A stretch of 64,000 bases of DNA from Callaeas wilsoni (lineage: Eukaryota; Chordata; Aves; Passeriformes; Callaeidae), in NCBI GenBank assembly GCA_013398955.1, contig VWPU01003223.1:496001-560000 (forward strand). The letters run 5' to 3'. How positions within the stretch are numbered: position 1 is the first letter of the stretch; each line of letters opens with the position of its first letter. Position numbers and translations under genes: made by a program. This document shows, in pieces, positions 52,600 to 64,000 of the stretch. A model generated the notes under the pieces. It was not told the origin of the DNA, searched no databases, and was given only the letters and a program-made list of their open reading frames with translations.

Positions 52600-52925
52600 A
52601 GGCTAGTCTCTAGTACATCTCCCTGCTCAAACCAGCGCCTTGTGGTCCCTGTTGAACTCTCTTTATCTTGTTCTCTCTCCCACACTGGAGACAATCTGAG
52701 CTGGACACAGTGCCTAGACAGTGTACAAGAGTGCTGAGCCAAGAGGGAGAGTAACACCCCTTGACCCGTAGCTGTGCTCCTGCCAGTCCAGCCCAGGATG
52801 CTGATGCTGTCCTTCGCTGCCAGGGACACTGCAGGCAGGGGCCTCTCGTTGCCCAGCAGGACCCCAGGTCCTCCCTGGCACAGCTGCTCCCCAGGCAGCC
52901 AGGGCCAGCCTCCCATGGCACAAGA
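52600..52925 (-). mobile_element. CR1 LINE fragment, C-terminal polymerase-ORF remnant
   Basis: Read on the minus strand, AGGACCTGGGGTCCTGCTGG, then CTGGCAGCGAAGGAC, then CATCAGCATCCTGGGCTGG follow the order of the last part of CR1 ORF2. In protein terms one minus frame shows GVLLGNE, LAAKDSISILGW and HCVQLRLSPVWERE, matching the pattern of the CR1 polymerase C-terminus. The adjoining pieces SSCAREDLG and RVQQGPQGAG occur in a second frame, so at least one frameshift separates them. It is a dead fragment without the reverse-transcriptase core or the 3' tail. The apparent local GC richness at 52740-52925 is explained by it. Edges are approximate. Confidence 0.7.
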
Positions 52926-55900
52926 GCAGCTGCATCTATACAGGTCTACCTGCCGAAATACTTTGGAATTTAAACTGATTCCTCAGAGGAAAAAACTCCC
53001 AAATATCAGGGAAGAAAAACAGGTCCACAGATGTGTTATTCCTTCAGAGAGCATAAGGTTGATGGACCCCTAGACCTTCTCTTTCCCTCACACTAAGATT
53101 AAGACTGCTCCAGTTGTGTGTATGATATTTTTACAGCCAAGTGTCTAATACAGAGAGAAGTCAGGCTCCCACACTTCTTGAGGATGATTATTCAAGGGGT
53201 AATAACTGAGCTCTCATTCAGGAAATTGTTCCCAATATTGAGATTAAGTTCTTCTTTGTCTAATTTCCTCCATTTACTTATAGCTCATCCTTACAACTCA
53301 TCCTTTATGCTAAATAATTCTTCTCTCTCTCTTTGTGGGAGTTCCATCCCTCAGATATTTGTGGGCTGTTCTATCCCTTAGGCCATATTAGTCACCACTT
53401 AGCCAAACTATACTCATTTAGTCCTTTTTATTAGGACTCGTTAATTATTCTTAATCCCCTCCTCTGAACTCCCTGGTTTCCCAATCTCTCTCACAACACT
53501 GTAGCCGGCATTCCCCATGCTCCTGCATGCTAACACTGTAGAGAGGAACTCTCCTCTCCCCATCCTACTGTTCCCGGAAATACAGAATGGAGTTTAGCTC
53601 TTGCATACTGCATCTCTTCGTCTCTCTCTCTTCCTCAGTGTTATTGCTTCCCAGTGCCAAATCTGGCTCTCCTTACCGACACAGCTAGCCCAGCTGGAGC
53701 AAAGCCCACAAATAGGATTAAGAGTTGGCTTTTGCCTCCATCTCAAACTATGTTCACGTCTCTTATATATTTTTTTTTAAATTCATTGCTCTCTCAAGGT
53801 TTAATACAATGTTCACTGCTGCAGTAATAAAAGGGCCCAGTTTTGAACGGGTTTTTTTGCATAGTTTCAGTAGTATCTAAAGCTACCGGAGGTTAAGCGT
53901 CTAAATACCTAAAATCTGGCTTAAGTACTATTAACAACATATTATGGTCAAGAAAATACGCTTGAGAATTCAGAGACTGATATTTATGAATGAATTTTCT
54001 TTCCAAGAATGGTATTTTCAGTGCTGCAGAGTTTAGTTCCAGTAACAAGGTAGGTATAATTTTGTCTCACTATTGCCCTAATTATTTTTAGAATTTCAAT
54101 GACTCTGTCACCATGGATGCTTTTCAGTAAGTTTTGGCTGAAAAAAAACCCTGACTTTTAAAAAATATCAGCAGTGCCCTGATGCAACTAATGTCCTTAA
54201 TAATTAGCTAGTATTTAACAAAAACACTGATTTTGACTATTCAGTGAGGCAATGCCTCACCAAAATAATGGGAATTTACTGCTGGTATCGGTGGCTTTGG
54301 CTTACACCACTAAAGGCTCTGAAATGCTAAGGAGATGACACTGAATCACACTGACACAAAGGATGGGTATAAAGGCAAGGACTGGGGAGTGGGTATAGCA
54401 AATATTTATAGGGTACATCTTACCTCCCACAAAATTAATCCTTCTCAGTGGCTACAGCACACATTGAGAGAGTAAGAACAAATTCTCATCCCTTTCTCCA
54501 CCCATTGGGGATGGGATGCTTTGCAGCCTTGGAGAGGTAAAGAGAGGGCAGGGAATGTGAAACGACTTCTTTGCTCTGCCTTTGTGTGCAGGCAAAGGCG
54601 CATCCTGCCCCATTTCTCCCACAGCTTTAGCACACACCTACATAAATGAAGCTCAGCCAGAGACATCTGCAACACAAGCAGCAAGAGAAGGCAAACCAAG
54701 AGCATGACAAGATGAGAGATGGTGACATAAATACTCATCTGCTGAGCAGCCCTGGCGGTTAATAGAAAACATTTATCAGAAAAACCACTTCCACTCTTAG
54801 AGAGCAGCTTTGGCTGAGTATAGGAACTGTATCTTGTGCACAGGTGTCCATAGCTACTAAAATAACAGTCTCTGACTAGGATGAAATGATGGAACACTAC
54901 CTAAAGATATATTTACTAGATCCAAAATTTAATTGACAGGTCAACATATCTTTTACCAGGTGCTATGACTTCAGAGTATGTCAGAAAGGTGATAAAGCTC
55001 AGAGGAGCCTTGACTACATCAGTGAAGAACTTTGTTTTCTAATGACACGCTAAACATTCTCATCACTATTTAAATAATGGGTCAAAAGATCAAAAAAATA
55101 ATATTGGCTGGCATAACACTCTTTCACTAGCAGGAACCTGACTGTCCTGACCATTCATATTATGAAGTCCAAATGTCAGTGACATAACCTGAGCCTGTGC
55201 TGACTGCCACTAACCTCTGACTTCCCTTCAGATTCATGTCACACTTTGTCTTTCATGTACTAGTGTCTCTATAGGGTTTTTTTTAGATCCTACCTTCCAT
55301 GTCTACAAAGTTGATATCAAATTTGACTGGAGCTGTCTGTAAGTATGATGTGGCAAACTGTAGTATAGAAATGATTTATCCAACAATTGTTCTATTGCAG
55401 TTGGCTACGCTGCAAAAGTCCTTTTGAAAAAGGGTCTGGGCTTTGTTGCTGTTTTTAAAAAAGGCTTTTTCCAAAGTAAGACTTTCATACTGTCTAAAGT
55501 TTAGAGCTTTTTTTTTTTATCATTTCTATCAAAATTTTGGTCACTTTGTTTGCTGAAAATCTACTGTGAATTAGATTATTAAATAAAGATGGTTAGACCT
55601 TAAGAAACAGGAGGAAAGGTTTGATGCTGTTTACAGCTTAACATGTTCTCTGCAGTTGAAGAACTATAATGGCAAACTGTGGTAGTAAGTTACTAAGCTA
55701 GGCACTAAATCCAGACTGCTGAAGAAATGTCATTCCAACCCAGACGAGGACTTGCATGACAATATTTCCTCCATTTCTGCAGGGTATTTCTTCCCCTGCC
55801 CTCGTCTTTTAGGGAACCAGAGTGTGCAGCTGGTCTTGGCCAGGAAGACACTGTGCCCCACAAGACTGGCCAAGCTGATGATGCACGGATTGCTGCTTGA

Positions 55901-57607
55901 AGTAGATTCAAATGAACCACGCAGTTCTGTACTACAAGCCAGAAGATGTGTTTATGCCTGGCCCCCACAGAATTTCTTGCATTTCCTCAGAAGCTACAAG
56001 CTGCTCATTATACAGAGGACAGTGAAATAAACAAGTGTGACCTTGATCCATAAGTTATTTCTGTTCTGCAACAACTGCTGCTTAACTCACCAACTCTCTG
56101 CCACTCGATGATGTGCCAGCATACATCCTATCTTGTAGAAACTCTTGACCTTTCGATTCTGCTTTGGCTCTGCCTACTGCAATGATGCGTCCTTTGCTTC
56201 TTTAGCAGAAGCAGTGTTTGCTTCACACGAGCACAGCTCTGATTTGGCAGGAATGACCACAGCAATACCTAGTAAGGCAGGGCAGCGCTGTAACAGTGTG
56301 ACCATCGTGGGGCTCCTCAGACACACTGTCCTAAACCACAGCCCATAGCAGACCTATGACATTTTGCATTGTGTGTGGGTGTGGATAGCATTTCATGTTC
56401 ACCAGTCAAGCCACTTAAAAGCTGACACTTATGGATCTTGAAGACCTTTTAGTGAAAGAGGCTGCTTTATCCTTTCTACTCAACAACATGACCAGGATGT
56501 GAACAGAAAAACTCCAGGGCTAGGAAGATGTCAGCTAGGAGTACCATGGGGAGCCTATAAAAGCCTTTGTGGCAAGAAAGGCATTCCATGGCATGAACAT
56601 GATCCATGAATAATTAGATTAAAATTTTCTAGTGACAATCCCCATGAAAAATAAAAGAAGTGAAAAGAAAGAAAAACACAAAACTGTATTTAAAGGAAAT
56701 TAGGAAAACAAACAGAAATGCAACCTAAGGCAGTGCAAGATATCTAATTGCCACTTGCAAAACAATACCTCTATTGTGTCTTTCTTCTTTTTTAATTGGC
56801 AGGATCTGAGGCAAATGATTATAATAATCTAAATTCATTTACATTCTGAAAAGGCTATAGGAAAGGACTGCAGTCTTATAATGAGTAATGTAGTAACAAT
56901 CAGTGGAGACACTGTTTCAAGGCAACTATTCTAACTACAATGTGTGGAGAACATTACTAAAGAGTTTTTCATTAAAATTGATATAATTTTCCTTTGAGAA
57001 AGCCTTTCATTTAAAACAGCGGATACACTGGATGACTAGACTGAGTCTAGCTTCTCTGTGGGCTGATCTATTAGTGAATTCACCAGACTTACACAGTTCA
57101 CTATACTGTGTGAGTTTCAAAGGATGAAAGTGCTATTTGGGAAAGGACTTTATATGTAACTGGAGGAGGGCTCTGGGGCACCCCTCAGGCAGCACAGACA
57201 TGCTCTAACCCAGAAAGAAGCCCAAGAGCAAAAGTCACAGTTAGGTTCCTTCTAGAAAGGTAGTTCTGACAGCAGCAACAAATAATTACACAGCCAAATG
57301 CTGAATAAGTAACTTTCTTTTGTCTTCCCATATCTGCACAGAAATTCATGTTTATGTCACCTCCAGTGAGAGGAAGTGCAAAGAAAACAATTAGGTGTAT
57401 ACATAATGCTGAATCACATGAACCTGATTTAGCTGTCCAAACAGTACCTCTAGCCTCTATAATTGTCTGTGGAGAGAGAGAAACTACTCTGAAAGACATT
57501 GAGAGCACCTCTATTAGGTTCCCATTTTAAGCTGATGCTTGTGGGAGTTTAGCTTCCCTATAGATCAAGAATTACAGTAGATGTTTTAGTAAAAATATCC
57601 TTCATTA
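52926..57607. other. unique AT-rich noncoding DNA
   Basis: No gene seen. The 150-codon minus frame at 54445-54897 includes a hydrophobic run (LVMLLVCLLLLLVLQ) but no recognisable family, and is near the length that chance produces. T9-T10 runs lie at 53770-53778 and 55510-55519. Confidence 0.55.
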
Positions 57608-57612
57608 CATAC
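57608..57612. repeat. target-site duplication CATAC, left copy
   Basis: CATAC precedes the LTR and recurs at 58237-58241 directly after its terminal ACA. Confidence 0.75.
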
Positions 57613-58236
57613 CATGCTGGTTTCAGCTGGGGTAGAGTTAATTTTCTTCCCAGTGGCCAGTACAGGGCTATGTTTTGGACTTGTGCTGAACTGAACACAG
57701 GGTTGATAATACAGAGCTGGTTTTGTCATTTAAGATGTTTTTGTTGTTGCTGAGCAGGGCTTACACAAGAGCCAAGGCCTTGGCTGCTTTTCCCACCGCC
57801 ACCCACACTGGTGAGGAGGCTGGGGGTGCATGGGAGGCAGGAGGGGACACAGCTGGGACAGGTGACCCAAATCCACCAAAGGGATATTCCAGACCAAATG
57901 GCATCTCGCTCAGTATATAAAGTAGGCGGAAGAAGGAGGAAGGGAGGATATGTTTGGAGTGATGGCATTCATCTTTCCCAAGTCACTGTTACCTGTGAGG
58001 GAGTCCTGCTTCTCTGTGGATGGCTGAACACCTGCCTGAACATGGGAAGTGGTGAATTAATTCCTCGTTTTGCTTTGCTTGTGTGCACAGTTTTTGCTTT
58101 TCCTACTAAATTGTTTTTATCTCAACCCGCAAGTTTTCTCATTTTTACCCTTCCCATTCTCTCCCCACTCCCACTGGTGGGGGAGAGAGTGAGCAGCTGC
58201 CTGGGTTTGGCTGCTGGCTGGGGGTAAACCACAACA
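57613..58236 (+). mobile_element. solo ERVL-like LTR, 624 bp
   Basis: This is the same family and orientation as 39443-40044, with near-identical blocks throughout (TTTCAGCTGGGGTAGAGTTA from about 57620). It has the TATATAAAG box (57914-57922) and the GGGGGAGAGAGTGAGCAGCTG segment near the 3' end. About 20 extra bases near 57717-57733 (GCTGGTTTTGTCATTTAA) are absent from the other full copy. The polyadenylation signal is ACTAAA (58105-58110), one change from ATTAAA. If CATAC is the target duplication, the LTR now starts with CA instead of TG. There is no internal region or primer-binding site. The open frames at 57723-58227 are LTR sequence. Confidence 0.9.
57914..57922 (+). promoter_or_regulatory. 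TATA box of second solo LTR
   Basis: TATATAAAG in the same position of the LTR as 39722-39730. Activity unknown. Confidence 0.55.
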
Positions 58237-58241
58237 CATAC
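58237..58241. repeat. target-site duplication CATAC, right copy
   Basis: Matches 57608-57612. Confidence 0.75.
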
Positions 58242-59553
58242 AAATTAGTTACAGCTGATATGGCCTCCTCTAGAGACTTGCAGAAAATCACGAGGCTATA
58301 ACTTCTGTTCTTTGTTGCACCTGCAGGTTTTCTCTACATCTTCAGATTTAGAAGCAGCTCTAAGTATCTGCTGCCCTTTATTATCATTTTTCCAAAACAT
58401 GTTTTCCAAAAAACCTGTTTTCATTTTCTGACTCAAAATGATTTTCTTTCGTATTGGCTCCTGAATCAAATGTATGCCCACATCTCAAGAAGCAAAATAT
58501 TTAGTTTTCATTAGACAACCAAATATTTATTCATAAGCACACCCACCAGGAATAGGAACATAATCACTGAATTTTATCCTAGTTAGTACTTCTAGGCCAC
58601 TGACAATGAACCAAGGAGCTTTCAAGGGAGCCCCGTAACTCCAAAACATCAGAACTAGCTAAAGAGCACATGTTTTTCCACAGTCTGGTCCAGTTTCACT
58701 GAGGTTTGGACTGCAAGTGCTAGCATGGGAATCAAGGAGTATTCAGAGGAAATGTAGGGAAAGGGGGACATCATAGCACCTGGGATGGCAGCGGCACAGA
58801 GCCTACCACACTGGGGACATCCAAAAGGCAAGGAGACAAGGAGAGTAAGGGTAACAAGTGTAGTGATGTGAATGATAAAGCACAATAGAGGCAAATAGAA
58901 GCAACTGACTGAAAGTGAAATCATGAAGGAGCATTGAAAGAGTGTCAAAATGCAATTCATCATTGAGCACCCTGCTGCCCACTGGAGCTGCCATTATCTG
59001 CCTGATCCAGAATGATTTATCTGCTGAAGTTATAATGTACATTGCATCTACAGCCAGAAAATACTTTCTCTGCAAAGCTTTCCCAAAACAGGAAACCGGA
59101 GCTGCCCCTCTGCAGAAACTCCTTCACACAGAAATCTTTCATCATGAACTCCTTTTGCACATGGAAAGGCCTTTCAGCAGCAAAATCCACTCACAGTGAA
59201 TTAAAAGATTTGCCAAAAGTTTGCAAAAAATTCCATTTGCAATTATCTGCATCATCAAAATCATTCTCTGTAGACAGCCAAAGTGTAAAACCACTCACAG
59301 TCAAATAAAATGTGCAATAATGTTATTCTTAAGCACAAGTTTCCCTCAGTTGTATCTTCATATTCCGGTCACTTCTTTACACAAATAACAGTTTTGGCAG
59401 GTAGAACCTATTTATTTATTTTGTATTCTGAAAACCTGCCTCAAAAAGTTTTAATCTTCTATGTACTGACAGATTCGAGTTTCCCAACCACAGCTGACTG
59501 TGGTGCGCTTATCCCGCATTTGAGTAAGACCCTGACAATCTTTTGGAATTTAT
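58242..59553. other. unique AT-rich noncoding DNA
   Basis: No gene seen. Overlapping 85-102-codon frames at 58655-59308 on both strands have no recognisable domain. Confidence 0.55.
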
Positions 59554-59600
59554 AAAAAAAAAACAAAAAAATGAAAAAAAAACCCAAGAACCAACCAAAT
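59554..59600. repeat. A-rich tract ending in AACC units
   Basis: A runs broken by single C or TG, ending AACCCAAGAACCAACCAAAT. It resembles 8306-8351 and the complement of 18057-18101. Confidence 0.8.
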
Positions 59601-60750
59601 TTCTAGTAACAAACATTGCAGACAAGGGTGCTATTTTGTTTTAAGCTTTTGACTGTGGTACAACTTTGCTGCTGCACCCTGTATTTGTACAAAAATTGGA
59701 CAAACAATCATATTTTGGCCGGAGCACCAGTTGGGCCAGCATTCAGCTAAACACTCCCAGCTCTTCAAAGAGGGTGCCTGTATCCAAACACAGTCACTGG
59801 GGATGATCCCCGGTCTATGTCAAGCTGTGAACTGCCACCAGGCCTCCTCTGAGAGAGGCCAAACACCCAGGCTAACTCCGGATAGCACCGGCAATTGCCT
59901 GTCAGTGCTTGGGCCCATCCCTGTCTGTGGTACAGTCAGGAGGGCCATAAGGAAAGAGCAGAGTGTGGGAGATGAGGGTGACAGGACATTTTAAGGATTT
60001 GGCAATGTATGCCTGAAAATAAAAAGAATGACAAAGTTTACAAGCACGTGAAAATACCACTTTTTTTTCCATTCAAATCAATTCTGTATGACCACAGCTG
60101 GTTGCCCAGAAGGAAATTCAGCTTCGTGGATAAGGAACACCTGATTCAGCTCTGAACAATGCCTCTTTTTGCCCAAAAAGTAGGAAGAAAGCAGGCCCTG
60201 CTGGAAGGGGTAGGAATGGACAGGGAGGAAGGAGGCAGGGGCATCTGCCCTGCTAAGTCACTCACCACCAGCACTCACCAGTCCCCTGTCTCCAGGCAAA
60301 GACACAGAGCTCAGAGCTCAGCAATAAGCACTGACTGCCAAGGGACCTTCCATGGAAGGAAGAGGGAGTCTTTAAACCTATAATCAGACCTTAAACTTCA
60401 TGGGAAACTAAGCAAAATGCCAACATATTTTTTCATCACTAATGTTTCTTTTTCTTTCTCCCACTTCTGGAATGTTTTCTTATTCTTTCAAGCCAACTGT
60501 TTCAACTTTGAAAATACTACCTGCACTGTTCAGAGCTTCACAACGGTATATCTTAGAAGGAGAAAACAATGGCTGCTTTTAAGATTAAAAACAGCTCTGC
60601 ATCTTTTCCGTTGACAATATGCCTACCAAGCAAGCACAGTGAGTTCAGACTGCAGCATAACCTACTGTGGTAAAACCTCGGTTGCCTTGATGGATTACGT
60701 ACAATTGAATGTTTCAAATATATCATGACACTACATTTTCAGCTGCTTTC
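59601..60750. other. noncoding DNA
   Basis: No gene seen. A more GC-balanced patch (59720-59990) carries an 87-codon frame with no recognisable domain. Confidence 0.55.
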
Positions 60751-60766
60751 TTTTTTTTTTTTTTTT
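60751..60766. repeat. T16 homopolymer
   Basis: Sixteen T, preceded by TTTC. Could be the reverse strand of an old poly(A), but no processed gene copy is recognised to its left. Confidence 0.9.
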
Positions 60767-63700
60767 CCTAAATGGGCAGCCTCAGCACAGCCAAATGCAT
60801 TGTTTGTAAACAGAAATCTCATTCCCACTTAAGGCCTGTAAGTAGACAAACAGCAGCCCTGGAGTAAGCTGTGAGCCAAGTCAGAAAGCCTTTACATTCA
60901 ATTAGTAGCTTTACTTTTCCTCTTGGATTTGTAACTGAAGAAACCATTTATGATGAGAATGAGCAGAATCCTTGGAGCTGTCAGGAGCATGGCAGGGCAC
61001 TAAGCAGAACTCTGCTTGACAGAAACCACACAAGAAAAATTCAGAACTCACTTCCCCACCTTTGGCTCTCTCAGTCACCTTTGCATGCACTGCTCCCAGG
61101 TCCTCTCTTCTCATATCGTGCTTGAAGTACAGCACAAACACAGGTACTGTTGAAAGGGAACTAGGGAAACTGATTGGAGGAATGCACATCATTATCTGCT
61201 TGCTCACTTCTCTTGTATACATATTTTTTCATAAAATAATTATCTGTTTTTTAACTTAAGACGGACCCTGAAGCAGGATTGACAACTTCTGTTACTTATG
61301 TTAACTACATGGACATCTATTCCAGTGAACACTGAGAGCTCACAGGCTACAAACCATGATTAGAAAACAGAGTGGAAAAAAACATGACATTTATTTAAGT
61401 CCTTGTATTACTCTTAATTTTTCAAATTTTAAAATACTGTTTGACTTTTGTTTAAATGATTGGTGAAGTAGTAATACCAGTATCCTGGGGTATTGTTAAG
61501 CATGAGTCTGAGAGGATCTTTCCTGCCTCAGACCAAAATAATAATAAGAAATACCTTTCTCAGTATTAATTGTTTTTAAGCACCCAATTTAGCCACTTAC
61601 AGAATCTATCATATTAGGCCTCAATGTTTTACTCTTACAAATATCTGAAATTACATTAGTTCTAAATGGAATAGCCAATAAAATATGTCACTTAGCTCTG
61701 GTTCTTTTGAGGATGACACTAATTTATGTTTCCAGAATTCCAATTACACCACTAGACCCCAATTAACCAATACAGTGGAACAATCCATAACATGCATATG
61801 GAGAAATGCCCTGAAATTTCATTTCAGATCAATTTGTACCCTTGAAACAATACTGCTAGGATCCTCAGCACTCACCAAGGGCATGTTCTCCAGAACAGCC
61901 TGTGTGTGCCAGGAATAACTAAAGTATCAAGGATGTAACATCTACAAGCCTCTGAAGTGTTTGAGAGACATTAAAAATAGGGCTCTTTACCCTTTCACTG
62001 AAATTATGCACTATTTGGTACAATGCCTTCAGTTGCCTTGTGGTCAGGGAATGCCAAGGAAATTCTTCCTGGGAGAACCTTTTTTCTTTTTAATGTCTTT
62101 TGTAAGCACAGTTGGTCAAAAACAATTCTTGTGGAAAAGATCTAACACGAAATTTTACTTTAAAGAAATGTAAGTGTTTGGGATCTTCTACCAGAAATTT
62201 TTCCTTCATGGAAGGGACACACAGCTTTCTACTATCAATAATGCCTAGACCATGTAGAGAATTTAGCCCACATAAAACATGAAGGAAAAAAATCACTATT
62301 CTGATGAGGCAAAGTTCCAAAGAGTTTCCAGCATCAATTTTTTGTTGTAGATCTTTCTTTTTACAGGTTTGGGGTGAATTGGAGTTTTTAGGGTGTTTTG
62401 CTTTCTTTTTTTTAAGGAAGAGGTAGGAAATGTTACTACTTCTTAAAAAAAAATAACAAAATCTAATATGAATTTTAGACAGCAATAAAATGTTTTAAAT
62501 TTTCGTCAAAGACATCTACATGCATTGCTTTTCAGACAAGTCCTGTTCACAGCTGCTCTGGAAATAAAGGCATGCTACATAAAAGTCCACTGAGAAATCT
62601 TTTATGTACTCCACTTGCTTTAAAGCACAAGATCACTGGCTTTAAAGCACGTTCTACTGGCTGAATTTAAAATCTACCTCTTCTACACAGTTACTAGACT
62701 AATTCCTTTAGCCTCAAGCAACAAAATGAGCTTTCTAAGTCCAAACCTTCTAGTGCTTAGTCAGCACTCTGTAAATTCAGTCAATCTTTCAGTATTTCAG
62801 GACAATTTAACTATCACAAATCAACAGTAACACTGACACGGAGACTCTCACAGTGACTTTCTGCCCTGAGCCCAGGCCTGCCTAAGCTACAAGCCCTGAG
62901 CTCCACTGAACTCATCGTCATCAACCACAAGTGCCCTTGAACCACAGCTCAGGTACAAGCTGCTGCTGGAAGCAGTCACAGAAGGACACCTGGAACTAAC
63001 AATCCAGATTCAAGTTGACATGCCTCCACATGAGCCATTCAGGCAATGCTTCCTAGATCCCTAGGTTCTTGGAAACAGTCTTAACTACAATGAAGAGCAG
63101 CACAGATGGATACCCCAGCAGAGCAAATAACCCTAGTCTCCTCTCTGCTCCACAGAAGTCAGCATTTGATGAGTAGCTCTAGCACAAAGCTATCCAAATT
63201 GTGGATGACCTGGCTGTGTGTAATGGTCACTCAGCTGTCTCCCCTCAGTACCTCATTATCTGGGTTTTTCAGGGTGTTTCAGTTCCCCTCTTATCTTGCG
63301 TAATGAGGAAACAACTGTAACACAGAATTATGTCGAATGCTGGTAGAAGCACTCAGGAGCTACATAATACCTCTCTCTTACTGAAAGATAGTTTCCAAAA
63401 CAGCAAACAATGTTATTCCTTCCAAAACATATATGCGTAAAGTAACAGGCTGGTTCACTGACAGATGAACCACTAAACTGGATGTTTGGGTCAGGAGCAT
63501 GTAACCAGAGTAAACGGCTGTGTGCTGGGATACGTACACAAGCTCATATGCACCAACTCATGCTCTGTAGCTAAGGAATTTTCTCAAAAACAGCTCAGTA
63601 TATTGTAAACTATGTTGTGCTGACACTAACTAACCATGGCAACTGCCAAATGTATAAAAAGCATACAAACACTCCTTTCAAAGCACAGTCTGTGCTTGAA

Positions 63701-64000
63701 TCTGTCTTTTTAAAGCTTGTATGAAAACAGTGGGATGCAATAATACAAGCCTAATTTGTGAAATTCTGCAAAATAGAAGGGAAGAGTTCAGTAAATTTCT
63801 GAAGAAGCTAGTTTTTTGTATTAAAGTCAAAAGCATCATCCTACCACTCTTTCTGACCTCTTGCATCACACGGGCCACAGAAATGCACTCAGCAAGTACC
63901 ACTATGAGCCCACACCTTCTGCTGAGATACCATGTATTGTTTAAATATATTAGAGAAAAAAAATTCATTCACTGCAGAAGTCCCTTCCAGTCTTCTAAGG
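60767..64000. other. unique AT-rich noncoding DNA to window end
   Basis: No gene seen. The 131-codon minus frame at 62090-62485 is Lys/Phe-rich, as expected from A/T runs. A 22-bp imperfect tandem unit beginning GCTTTAAAGCAC occurs at 62617-62638 and 62639-62660. Confidence 0.55.

Noticed and set aside
54445..54897. 150-codon minus-strand frame with a Leu-rich hydrophobic run
   Set aside because: The length is within chance expectation, and no family or transcript context is seen.
57723..58227. Plus-strand frames of 65 and 138 codons
   Set aside because: They lie within the LTR at 57613-58236 and have no retroviral protein features.
39443..58236. The two full LTRs as the 5' and 3' LTRs of one provirus
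   Set aside because: Each has its own different 5-bp duplication, there is no primer-binding site or retroviral coding sequence between them, and the spacing of 17.6 kb is too long.
63980..64000. CR1-tail-like GTCCCTTCCAGTCTTC at the window end
   Set aside because: Cut by the window edge and too short to judge.
1..64000. Bacterial or phage systems, CRISPR arrays, operons
   Set aside because: AT-rich vertebrate-type DNA with CR1 and ERV remnants. No dense coding, ribosome-binding sites or spaced direct repeats were seen.

Overview
This window looks like ordinary nuclear DNA from a bird. I read no protein-coding gene in it. The evidence for a bird is the repeats: three pieces of CR1, the dominant avian LINE, and three copies of one ERVL-like LTR of the kind common in bird genomes. 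I know that LTR from non-galliform (neoavian) genomes, so Neoaves is my inference. The rest is AT-rich, stop-codon-dense, apparently single-copy sequence, as expected of a gene desert or a very large intron. Nearly all open frames are the length expected by chance, and many lie inside repeats.

Layout. 1-502: a 5'-cut LTR, ERVL-like, that has lost its TATA box. 503-12344: AT-rich unique DNA with a perfect 12-bp hairpin (4408-4435) and an A/C-rich tract (8306-8351). 12345-12761: a local CpG cluster around a match to the ACTACAACTCCCA (ZNF143/THAP11-type) promoter element, the best promoter candidate. 13270-13741: a stretch with several overlapping open frames. 19358-20029: a small inverted structure made of alpharetrovirus/ERVK-like LTR sequence, comprising a complete 327-bp minus-strand LTR with a primer-binding site, and an inverted 111-bp copy of its U3 end. 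23122-23304: a second CpG-rich patch. 29080-29160: CR1 3' tail.

30533-35952: an A/TA tract and a CA microsatellite. 39443-40044: an intact solo LTR with a CTGAC target-site duplication. 44090-44412: CR1 3' end, plus strand. 45406-46179: a 257-codon open frame, a statistical outlier that I cannot identify. 52600-52925: minus-strand CR1 remnant covering the end of its polymerase ORF. 57613-58236: a second solo LTR of the same family with a CATAC duplication. The remainder, to 64000, is unique AT-rich DNA with homopolymer tracts.

No genes are seen to work together here. What can be described is insertion history: independent ERVL-like insertions reduced to solo LTRs, decayed CR1 pieces, one rearranged ERVK-like remnant, and two CpG-rich spots that could be promoters or enhancers of a transcript not otherwise visible.
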